Shown piece after piece: positions 5,759-12,404 of a DNA stretch of 15,139 nucleotides. The stretch lies in NCBI GenBank assembly GCA_028716025.1, contig JAQUQP010000032.1, forward strand, positions 1 to 15,139. Direction: 5' to 3'. How positions within the stretch are numbered: the stretch's first letter is position 1; each line of letters opens with the position of its first letter. The position numbers and the translations under genes were made by a program. Source of the stretch: a bacterium (GTDB lineage: Bacteria; UBA6262). The notes beneath the pieces were generated by a model. It did no database searches. It was given only the letters and a program-made list of their open reading frames with translations, and was not told where the DNA came from.

Positions 5759-7653
5759 TTAACTGGTACGGTAAAAGTAAATTTTGTTCCCTTTCCTGTA
5801 TCGCTGTCAATGGTTATCGTACCGCCATGCATCTCCACTAACTCTTTGCAAATGAACAATCCTAAACCGCTGCCACCCCGGCCGACCCCGAATTGCTGGA
5901 ATTTTCCGAAAACCTTGCTTAAATTTTCTTTGGCGATACCCACTCCGCTGTCCTGGATGGTCACGTAAATATTATTTTCTTCCGGTTTGGGATATGTTTC
6001 CAGGACTATATGTCCTTGTTCCGGCGTAAACTTAATAGCATTACTGATGAGATTCATGATGATCTGGGTGAATTTGTCATGGTCTACTTGCGTTGCGGGT
6101 ATATTCCCTGGCGTCGCTTTTAGTTCCAGCTTTTTATTTTTAGCCCATAATTGGCTGGAATCAACCACTTTTTGAATTAACACGTTCAGGTCAGCTGGGG
6201 CTAACCGCAACTCCATTTTTCCGGATTCGATCTTGGAAATATCCAAGAGATCGTTAATTAGCCTTTCCAGCCGGCTGATGCCCTCACTGGCATCATTGAG
6301 CAAATCTTCCTGGTCATGGTTGAGCTCACCGGCGATCTTTTCCTTGACGGTTAGCACTGCTCCTTTGATCAGGGTCAGGGGAGATCTTAATTCATGGGAA
6401 ACGTGGGCTACGAATTTATCTTTCAATTGGTCTATTTCTTTTTGTTTCGTAACATCGCTCAGTACCGAAACAGTACCCAAAGTCATCCCGCTGGTATCCT
6501 CAATAATAGCACTGGAGGCGCGTAATATCTTTCTGGTATTTTCCTGGCCGTGCACTACTATTTCTTCTACTTTATCTCCCTGGTCACTGGTACTGATCTC
6601 TTTACTGAACGAGGCTATTTGATGTTCACTGAGATTTTCCGCTATATGTTTGCCGGCGACCTGGTCTTTTGGCTTGCCTAGCAGTTTTTCCGCCGCTTCA
6701 TTAATAAAGAGCACTTTACCCTCTTTATCCACCACGACCAAGCCATCGGATATGCTGCGCAGGATCCGCTCGGTCTTTTCTTTTTCCCGGACCAGTTTTT
6801 TCTTGTCTTCGATCAATTCATTGACAGCTTCACGCACTTTATGCTGCATAGTTTCATCAAATTGCTTGGCTTTGGCCACCAATTCTTTATATTCATCATA
6901 AGCTATTCTTTTCATCCGTCCGGCTTTTTTGACCGTCGGCTCCATAGCACCGCCAAGTCCAGGACCTAAACCAGGGCCGAGTCCGGGGCCTAAACCTGGG
7001 GCTAGACCAGTTCCAGTACCGGTACCTGTCCCGGTGCCTGTGCCGGAACCACCGCCTGTACCAGGGCCACTACCTGGTCCCATTCCATCACCAGGGCCAA
7101 AACCTCCTGCTCCGGTACCCATTATAGTGGGTTTGCTCCGCCGTTTTGGTTTGTCCCCGGTCGGGGTCGCAGTAACGCTCTCTCCTTTTTTCACTTGCAC
7201 AAAAGTACTTTGATTAACTACGATATGGGTAACGCCACGGTTTTTCAGTAATAGGCTTAAGCCGCCATCTTTTAAAGTTTTTTGCGGGTCGCTCATCAGG
7301 ACAATGAATTCCTGCAATTCTTTTTCCGGAACACTGGCGTCAATGGTCAAGCTTTCTATCAGGAGGTGTTTAAAAGTCCCTTCCAGTAAAGCGATGACCG
7401 GGCCTGCCCGTTCAGTCAGGTTGACATTTTCAATAATTATTTTTCCGCCGATAAAACCAATATTTATCTCTTTACGGTTAGCGAATAGTTCTTGCAGCAC
7501 GCCCTGCAGTTGTTTGAAGGATTCTTTAACAAAGGGATGGTCAATAAAATAAAGGCTGGTTTTCCGGACAGTAGCGCCCAAAAGCTTGGCCAGCGAAAGG
7601 AACCTGGCCATATCTTGCTCAGTTACCTCGTGTGGTTTTTTTTCTTCAGCCAT
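5743..7653 (-). CDS. Cytoplasmic PAS histidine kinase with N-terminal regulatory domain and glycine-rich linker
   Basis: A 636-residue kinase with no membrane segment. Residues 1-155 form an alpha/beta domain resembling the N-terminal module found before HD-GYP or kinase domains in some bacteria (LYFIDHPFVKESFKQLQ, then INIGFIGGKIIIEN, then GVTHIVVNQSTF). Residues 178-236 are a glycine-rich linker with GT and GPGL repeats. A coiled coil (250-295) leads to a PAS domain (about 293-402; ILRSISDGLVVVDKEGKVLFIN), HisKA with H420 (VSHELRSP) and an ATPase domain with N534/N538, DSGVG at 568-572 and GSGLGL at 594-599. The kinase core is complete and likely active. The partner could be either receiver downstream. 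GGAAGG precedes the ATG by about 7 bases. The last codons (VSQ, stop) fall within the ACTG repeat, so the natural end may be slightly earlier. Confidence 0.93.
   Translation of the reverse strand: MAEEKKPHEVTEQDMARFLSLAKLLGATVRKTSLYFIDHPFVKESFKQLQGVLQELFANRKEINIGFIGGKIIIENVNLTERAGPVIALLEGTFKHLLIESLTIDASVPEKELQEFIVLMSDPQKTLKDGGLSLLLKNRGVTHIVVNQSTFVQVKKGESVTATPTGDKPKRRSKPTIMGTGAGGFGPGDGMGPGSGPGTGGGSGTGTGTGTGTGTGLAPGLGPGLGPGLGPGLGGAMEPTVKKAGRMKRIAYDEYKELVAKAKQFDETMQHKVREAVNELIEDKKKLVREKEKTERILRSISDGLVVVDKEGKVLFINEAAEKLLGKPKDQVAGKHIAENLSEHQIASFSKEISTSDQGDKVEEIVVHGQENTRKILRASSAIIEDTSGMTLGTVSVLSDVTKQKEIDQLKDKFVAHVSHELRSPLTLIKGAVLTVKEKIAGELNHDQEDLLNDASEGISRLERLINDLLDISKIESGKMELRLAPADLNVLIQKVVDSSQLWAKNKKLELKATPGNIPATQVDHDKFTQIIMNLISNAIKFTPEQGHIVLETYPKPEENNIYVTIQDSGVGIAKENLSKVFGKFQQFGVGRGGSGLGLFICKELVEMHGGTITIDSDTGKGTKFTFTVPVKPVSQ
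6946..7122 (-). repeat. Low-complexity coding repeat (Gly-Thr and Gly-Pro-Gly-Leu)
   Basis: This stretch encodes residues 178-236 of the cytoplasmic kinase: a run of GT pairs followed by several copies of a 12-base unit encoding G-P-G-L. It is a flexible, probably disordered linker between the N-terminal sensor and the PAS-kinase part. Such arrays change length by slippage in steps of 6 or 12 bases, which keeps the frame, so the linker length may vary between strains. Confidence 0.85.
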
Positions 7654-7710
7654 TAAGCACCTTCCTCGCTTTTACAAATTCTACGCTTAAGCGGTGAATC
7701 ATTCTATATC

Positions 7711-8682
7711 TTAACCAAATCGCTTGCTGTTTTCAAGCAAAATCTCTGCCATTTCTTTATAGGTTAAACACTGGTAAAGCTGATTGCGTAAGTTTTTGGC
7801 TCCCGGGAAATCATGCACGTACCATCCCAGGTGTTTGCGCATTTCTATAATCCCATGATCTCCTTTTTCAGTTTGCATCAACTGGGCCTGCCGCAAGATA
7901 GTCGGCACTACTTCGCTGAAAAAGGGTTTGGTATATTTCTCCGTCGCCAGTAATTCCTTGATTTGGGTAAAAAGGTAGGGTTTACCAAGTACTCCCCGGG
8001 CCAGGCCTATCCCATCACAATCAGTCTGGGATAGCACCTCCCGGACCTGCTCAGGCGTATTCATATTACCGTTGGCCAGTACTGCCCCCGCGAATTTCTT
8101 TTTAGCTTCCTTGATCAAGCCGATATTTATTGCCCCGGAAAATTTTTGCGCAAAGGTCCGGCCATGGATCATTAAAGCCTGTAGTGATATGGTTTTTACC
8201 GCCTCCAGCAGATCCAGTACCGTCACCTCACCGACTTGCGTCCTGGTTTTAATGGATACAGGCAGAGTCGTATTCTCACGTACCGCCGATAAAACCTCTT
8301 TAGCCAGCGCCAGATTTTTCATCAGGTAACTGCCAGCTCCGGTTTTGATAACATCCCTGACCGGGCAGCCCAAATTAATATCTATACCGTCTGGATGTAC
8401 TTGCTCGGTAAGGAACCTGGCCGCATACGCAAAGTGTTCCGGGATCGCGCCAAATATCTGGATGATCAGGGGACGTTCCCGTGGGACAAACTTGAATAAC
8501 CGTTTGGTTTTCGGTGACTCATAGAATAATCCAGTGACGGAAATCATTTCGCTATAGACGACATCCGCGCCCGCTTCCCGGCAGATCTGACGAAATGGAC
8601 TGTCAGTCACTCCGGCCATCGGCGCCAGGGCTAAGATCGGCCGCGGCAGTTTCTCCCAAGTAAATTTATTGATTTTTGTCAT
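7711..8682 (-). CDS. dusB: tRNA-dihydrouridine synthase (DusB family)
   Basis: This flavin enzyme reduces uridine to dihydrouridine in the tRNA D-loop region, in the cytoplasm. The Dus signatures are clear: LAPMAGVTDSPFR (19-31), QIFG (75-78), DINLGCPV with catalytic C106, HGRT (173-176), the phosphate-binding turn DGIGLARGVLGKPYLF (223-238), and a C-terminal RKHLGWY...FPGAKNLRNQ helical region. With the ATG at 8682 the length is 323 residues, typical of the family. No ribosome site precedes that ATG; a TATAAT box lies just upstream, which could mean a leaderless message. In-frame TTG 8715/ATG 8712 with a distant GGAG are alternatives that would put the TATAAT inside the gene. It opens the minus-strand run, 57 bases before the cytoplasmic kinase gene; Dus genes often lead operons of unrelated function. 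Confidence 0.95.
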   Translation of the reverse strand: MTKINKFTWEKLPRPILALAPMAGVTDSPFRQICREAGADVVYSEMISVTGLFYESPKTKRLFKFVPRERPLIIQIFGAIPEHFAYAARFLTEQVHPDGIDINLGCPVRDVIKTGAGSYLMKNLALAKEVLSAVRENTTLPVSIKTRTQVGEVTVLDLLEAVKTISLQALMIHGRTFAQKFSGAINIGLIKEAKKKFAGAVLANGNMNTPEQVREVLSQTDCDGIGLARGVLGKPYLFTQIKELLATEKYTKPFFSEVVPTILRQAQLMQTEKGDHGIIEMRKHLGWYVHDFPGAKNLRNQLYQCLTYKEMAEILLENSKRFG

Positions 8683-8686
8683 AATT

Positions 8687-8700
8687 GTATTATATAATAC
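8687..8700 (-). promoter_or_regulatory. Probable -10 element of dusB inside a 14-base palindrome
   Basis: GTATTATATAATAC at 8687-8700 is a perfect 14-base palindrome. It contains TATAAT, the consensus -10 hexamer, reading toward dusB; the same hexamer also reads the other way. A possible -35, TTGATG, lies 15 bases upstream on the minus strand, which is shorter than ideal. It sits 5 bases before the preferred dusB ATG, so transcription would begin at or next to that start. No experimental support is available. Confidence 0.4.
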
Positions 8701-8722
8701 CACAAAGTTCATCAAGGAGTAA

Positions 8723-8803
8723 ACTCCGTTAGAAATAAAAACGGAGTAAAGAATAAATCAATGTTAAATCATCGCCAGTAATGGCAGAAATTTCTAACGG
8801 GGT
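8723..8803 (+). repeat. Second copy of the CCGTTAGA inverted-repeat element, upstream of the phosphorylase gene
   Basis: The left arm ACTCCGTTAGAAAT (8723-8736) pairs with the right arm ATTTCTAACGGGGT (8790-8803) over 14 bases with one G-U wobble, enclosing 53 bases. Inside, ACTCCGTT can instead pair with AACGGAGT at 8740-8747 (8-base stem, 9-base loop), and GCCA-GTAA-TGGC (8774-8785) forms a small hairpin. AGAAATTTCT at 8786-8795 is itself palindromic. The right arm ends 9 bases before the phosphorylase ATG, and its GGGG is the only purine-rich candidate ribosome site, so folding of the long stem would hide it. The arms match those at 597-693. Confidence 0.75.
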
Positions 8804-8812
8804 AAATTGAAT

Positions 8813-11521
8813 ATGACTAAAACAAATAAAAATCCAGACTGGCAGTTTATCGATGACCAGGGAACTTTTATCATGCCTAATCCGCAAGCCCTTTCCCGGC
8901 TTTATTTCCCGCTCTGCAACGAACAAGGATTGATCTCAGCAATTACCCCTGACCTGCATGGCGACATTAAAAAAGGGCAAAATTCTTTCCTCCTGCAACC
9001 AGTCACTGAGTTTGACTTGCACGATCTTAAATCCAAACGTGATTTTTGGATCAATATAGAAGGAGCGGGAGCTTTTTCACTGTCTACTTTGGGACGGGAA
9101 GATACCCAGTTGACAGCAGGATTACTTTATCAGAAAATCACCCGGAGAATAGCGAAAGTAAATCTCGAAACCGAGATCACCAGCTTTGTTCCGGTGTCCG
9201 GAGAATCGGTCGAATTAATGCAGATTACTATTAAGAACACCGGCCGCAAGCAACTGGTCATTACGCCTACCTGCGCTATACCCATATATGGCCGGTCCGC
9301 TGACAATCTCCGTGATCATCGCCAGGTTACCTCCTTACTACATCGTATCCTGGTCAGCCGCTCCGCGGTTATAGTCACCCCCACCATGAGTTTTGATGAA
9401 CGCGGACACACCTTAAATAAAATATCTTACATCGTACAGGCTTGTACCGGTACAGGAGCTTTGCCCATTGGCGCTTTTCCAACTATAGAAGAATTTATCG
9501 GGGAAGGCGGGGATTTGGCTCATCCCGCTAGTATTCTGCATCAGGCTACTCCAACCGCCCAAAACGGCGCGACCAGAGCTGGCAAGGAAGCCATGGGCGC
9601 CTTGCGGTTTGCGAATACTATACTTAAACCGGGCAAAGAGATTTCCTATATCGTGATCATGGGTATTACCGCTGATCCTAAGGATACTAAACGCTGGTTA
9701 ATAAAATTTGGCTCTACAGAAAAATTTTCCACCGCCTTGACCGCTAACCAGAATTACTGGCACGAACGTCTGGGACAGATCAGCTTTGACACAGATAACG
9801 ACAAATTCAATAATTGGACCAAATGGGTCATGTTACAGCCGATCCTGCGCAAGATCTGCGGCAACTCATTCCTACCAGACCATGATTATGGCCGCGGTGG
9901 GCGGGGTTGGAGGGACTTATGGCAGGACTTGCTGGCCTTGATCCTGATTCATCCTGGCGAAGCTAGGAGTTCACTGGTCAATAATTTTGCCGGGGTTAGG
10001 ATCGATGGGTCAAATGCCACTATCATCGGTCATAAGCCAGGAGAATTTATTGCCGATCGCAATAATATTACCAGGGTTTGGATGGACCATGGCACCTGGC
10101 CTTATCTTACTTTAGAATTGTATTTACACCAGACGGGGGATTTTGAAATTCTCCTGGAGGAAACATCCTATTTCCGCGATCCGCAGCTTATGCGCGGTAA
10201 ATACCGTGATTCTGACTGGACACCTCAATACGGCCTGCAATTAAAGAATAAAAAAGGAGAACTTTATTGGGGTAGTATAATTGAACATATCCTAGTGCAA
10301 CACCTGGTACAGTTTTATAATGTGGGTGAACATAATCACATCCGGCTGGAAGGCGCGGACTGGAATGACGGGCTGGACATGGCCAGCGAACGCGGCGAGA
10401 GCGTCGCCTTCACCGCTTTATATGCCGGAAATATGATCAAAATAGCAGACTTATTGGAAACTTTTGCCCAGCGCAAACAAATAGCCACTATTTCTCTAGC
10501 GACCGAAATAATGATCCTGCTGGATAGTATCGGTTCGTCCACTAACTATAATGTTATCAGCGAAAAACATAAAATCCTGGACCATTATTTTGCCGCAGTC
10601 ACTCCGGCCCTCAGTGGCAAGAAAAAAGAAGTCCCCCTGACGGCAATAGTTAAGGACCTGCGCACTAAAGCCCAGTGGATACGTAACCATATTAATGAAA
10701 ACGAATGGCTCAGCGTCAAAGGCGGAGCGAATTTTTTCAATGGCTATTACAATAATGACGGGCAGAGGGTTGAAGGAGACCATTCTAAAGGCTTGCGCAT
10801 GACTTTACCTGGACAAGTTTTCCCGATCTTGGGAAATATTGCCCAGCAAGAGCAAATTCCCCAAATTTTCACCGCGGTTAAGAAATATCTACAGGATAAA
10901 AACTTAGGCGGATTCCGGCTAAATACTAATTTCCATGAGTTGCAACTCAACCTGGGTCGGGCTTTTTCCTTTTCCTATGGGGATAAAGAGAACGGCGCGT
11001 TCTTTAACCACATGTGCGTAATGCTGGCTTACAGTTTGTATGCCCGGGGTTTTGTCAGGGAAGGATACGAAGTTCTCTCCTCTATTTATCATATGGCCGC
11101 ACAAACCAGTCAGAGTAAGATCTATCCGGGTATTCCTGAATATTTTAACTCCAGCGGCCGGGGTATGTATCACTACTTGACCGGTTCTGCCAGCTGGTTT
11201 ATCGTAACCCTGTTGGAAGAAGTTTTCGGGATCAAAGGCTTTTTTGGCGATCTCCTTCTTAATCCAAAGTTTTCCCTGTCCCAGATCAATGAACTTGGCC
11301 AGATCAGCGTAACTACCACATTCGCGGAAAAAAGGATTAAAGTAATATATGTTAATACCCGGAGCCTGGAATATAATAAATATTCTGTCCAGGCCATCAC
11401 TATTAACGGTGAGAAAACAGATTTCCGGCTGATCGGCAAAGCCGCAGCCTTGATCACCCGCTCTGCCCTGCTGGCCCGCGCTAATAAAAAAATAAATCTT
11501 ATTGAAGTTACTTTGGAATAA
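8813..11521 (+). CDS. Clan GH-Q glycoside phosphorylase (GH94-like, cellobiose/beta-glucan phosphorylase type)
   Basis: The ATG at 8813 gives 902 residues; a TTG at 8807 is the alternative, and GGGG of the repeat element lies about 10 bases upstream. The protein has the layout of inverting sugar phosphorylases: an N-terminal beta-sandwich (about 20-300), a linker helix region, an (alpha/alpha)6 barrel (about 330-810) and a C-terminal beta region. Key barrel motifs are GRGWRDLWQDLLAL (363-376), RVWMDHGTWPY, ADWNDGLDM (515-523), which carries the catalytic acid Asp, GESV (528-531), and TGSASWF (790-796) at the phosphate site. There is no signal peptide, so it acts in the cytoplasm, splitting a beta-linked glucan or disaccharide with phosphate into a sugar 1-phosphate. 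GH94 is the nearest remembered match; GH149 and GH161 share the clan and cannot be excluded, so the substrate is open. No sugar transporter is adjacent. Confidence 0.88.
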   Translation: MTKTNKNPDWQFIDDQGTFIMPNPQALSRLYFPLCNEQGLISAITPDLHGDIKKGQNSFLLQPVTEFDLHDLKSKRDFWINIEGAGAFSLSTLGREDTQLTAGLLYQKITRRIAKVNLETEITSFVPVSGESVELMQITIKNTGRKQLVITPTCAIPIYGRSADNLRDHRQVTSLLHRILVSRSAVIVTPTMSFDERGHTLNKISYIVQACTGTGALPIGAFPTIEEFIGEGGDLAHPASILHQATPTAQNGATRAGKEAMGALRFANTILKPGKEISYIVIMGITADPKDTKRWLIKFGSTEKFSTALTANQNYWHERLGQISFDTDNDKFNNWTKWVMLQPILRKICGNSFLPDHDYGRGGRGWRDLWQDLLALILIHPGEARSSLVNNFAGVRIDGSNATIIGHKPGEFIADRNNITRVWMDHGTWPYLTLELYLHQTGDFEILLEETSYFRDPQLMRGKYRDSDWTPQYGLQLKNKKGELYWGSIIEHILVQHLVQFYNVGEHNHIRLEGADWNDGLDMASERGESVAFTALYAGNMIKIADLLETFAQRKQIATISLATEIMILLDSIGSSTNYNVISEKHKILDHYFAAVTPALSGKKKEVPLTAIVKDLRTKAQWIRNHINENEWLSVKGGANFFNGYYNNDGQRVEGDHSKGLRMTLPGQVFPILGNIAQQEQIPQIFTAVKKYLQDKNLGGFRLNTNFHELQLNLGRAFSFSYGDKENGAFFNHMCVMLAYSLYARGFVREGYEVLSSIYHMAAQTSQSKIYPGIPEYFNSSGRGMYHYLTGSASWFIVTLLEEVFGIKGFFGDLLLNPKFSLSQINELGQISVTTTFAEKRIKVIYVNTRSLEYNKYSVQAITINGEKTDFRLIGKAAALITRSALLARANKKINLIEVTLE

Positions 11522-11546
11522 TTTTAGGACTCCGTGTTAAAATAAA

Positions 11547-11571
11547 AAGGAGCAGGATTTTCCTGCTCCTT
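11547..11571. terminator. Bidirectional intrinsic terminator between convergent genes
   Basis: AAGGAGCAGGA (11547-11557), loop TTT, and TCCTGCTCCTT (11561-11571) form a perfect 11-base stem between the stop of the phosphorylase gene and the stop of the minus-strand repeat-protein gene. On the minus strand the stem is followed by TTTTTATTTTAA, a good U-tract; on the plus strand it is followed by the weaker CTCTTTGATCTTCTTT. It should end the minus-strand message strongly and the plus-strand message at least partly. No gene fits in 11522-11608. Confidence 0.85.
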
Positions 11572-11608
11572 CTCTTTGATCTTCTTTATTGTTACTTTAA
11601 TCCTGCTT

Positions 11609-12232
11609 TTATTTTATTCCTGTACCACTCTGGTCTTCCGTCCGGATCTCTTCCCTTAGTTCCTTATTTTCTTTATGCTGCTCCTGTATATGCTGCCGAT
11701 TTTCCAACTGTTGCTGTTGCCGTTGAGTTTTGATCGCCGCTATTTTCTGTTCCTGGGTCATATTCTGATCATTGGCGATCTTTTCAAAGAAAGCCACATT
11801 TTCACTGTGTCTTTGTTCACGGAAACTAACGTTTTCCTCATACTGCTGCTCAAAATGATCGATCAATTCCGTTTTCTCGGCATCGGTCAATTTATTGTTA
11901 CCAGCCAGTCGGTTTTTTAGGAAAGCCATATTTTCTTCATGCTGTTTCTGGATAAAAGCCTTATTTTCCTGTTTCTGAGTTTGATTCCGCTGTTCAATCG
12001 CGGCCTTTTTCTCTTCTTTTGTTTTGCCTTCCAAACTTTCCCGTAATTCCTTGTTTTCCTGGTGTTGTTCTTTTAGGTGTTCTTGTCTTTCCGTTCTTTG
12101 CTGTTGCCTGAATTGCTTGGTCTCTTGTCCGGTAGCCGAGCCCTTATTCATTCCTTGTCCCTTATTCGCGGCACACAGGACGACGGGAGAAAGGAATAGC
12201 ATCGCTACTACTAACGTTAGTGACTTTTTCAC
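11609..12232 (-). CDS. Exported helical protein of about 44-residue QHxEN repeats
   Basis: The GTG at 12232, with GGAGGT 5 bases upstream, gives 207 residues. Residues 1-22 are a signal peptide (KK, hydrophobic core, cleavage near LCAA). The rest is Gln/Glu/Lys-rich and almost wholly helical, with four copies of a repeat centred on QHQEN (56-60), QHEEN (97-101), RHSEN (141-145) and QHKEN (185-189); the spacing is 41, 44 and 44. Each of the last three is preceded by another EN 11 residues earlier (N90, N134, N178), so the pattern is built on 11-residue steps. Between repeats lie LTDAEK and MTQEQK, reminiscent of the LTxxQ motif of periplasmic Spy/CpxP chaperones, but the family is not recognised. 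It follows the paired hydrolases after 159 bases and ends at a strong terminator. A periplasmic chaperone, spacer or surface-binding role is possible; function unknown. Confidence 0.85.
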   Translation of the reverse strand: MKKSLTLVVAMLFLSPVVLCAANKGQGMNKGSATGQETKQFRQQQRTERQEHLKEQHQENKELRESLEGKTKEEKKAAIEQRNQTQKQENKAFIQKQHEENMAFLKNRLAGNNKLTDAEKTELIDHFEQQYEENVSFREQRHSENVAFFEKIANDQNMTQEQKIAAIKTQRQQQQLENRQHIQEQHKENKELREEIRTEDQSGTGIK

Positions 12233-12334
12233 GCTGCACCTCCAATAATTTTTAGCTTCCGTTAATATAGACGCAACACCGGGCTAAAGGTTTACACTAA
12301 GAGTACACCAGTAAATACGAGGGGCCGTTACCAG

Positions 12335-12404
12335 CCAAAACTAAATATAGTGCAATAGTTGTTTACTTTTCTCTTTTACTGCCTTAAGCACTTACTGGCT
12401 AACT
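12335..12404. repeat. Second copy of the ACTG repeat, overlapping a hydrolase stop codon
   Basis: The 16 bases at 12389-12404 (cacttactggctaact) are identical to 5740-5755. In both places another TTACTG precedes ACTTACTGG with the same 8-base spacer. Further out, ACTAAATATAG, GTTGTT and TTTTCTCTTTTACTG at about 12340-12381 resemble 5651-5693 with small gaps. The repeat covers the stop codon and last three codons (VSQ) of the downstream-most hydrolase gene, as the other copy does for the kinase gene. The remaining gap 12233-12334 holds no gene or convincing promoter. Confidence 0.65.

Noticed and set aside
6929..7213. Proline-valine-rich plus-strand open frame
   Set aside because: It is the mirror of the glycine-rich linker codons of the kinase; low-complexity GC-rich DNA keeps both strands open.
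8729..8926. 65-codon minus-strand open frame across the divergent region
   Set aside because: It overlaps the phosphorylase start antisense and the repeat element, and its sequence has no domain features.
12209..12220. ACTAACGTTAGT palindrome resembling the CCGTTAGA arms
   Set aside because: It lies within signal-peptide codons of the repeat protein and lacks the CCCC/GGGG part of the arms; likely chance.
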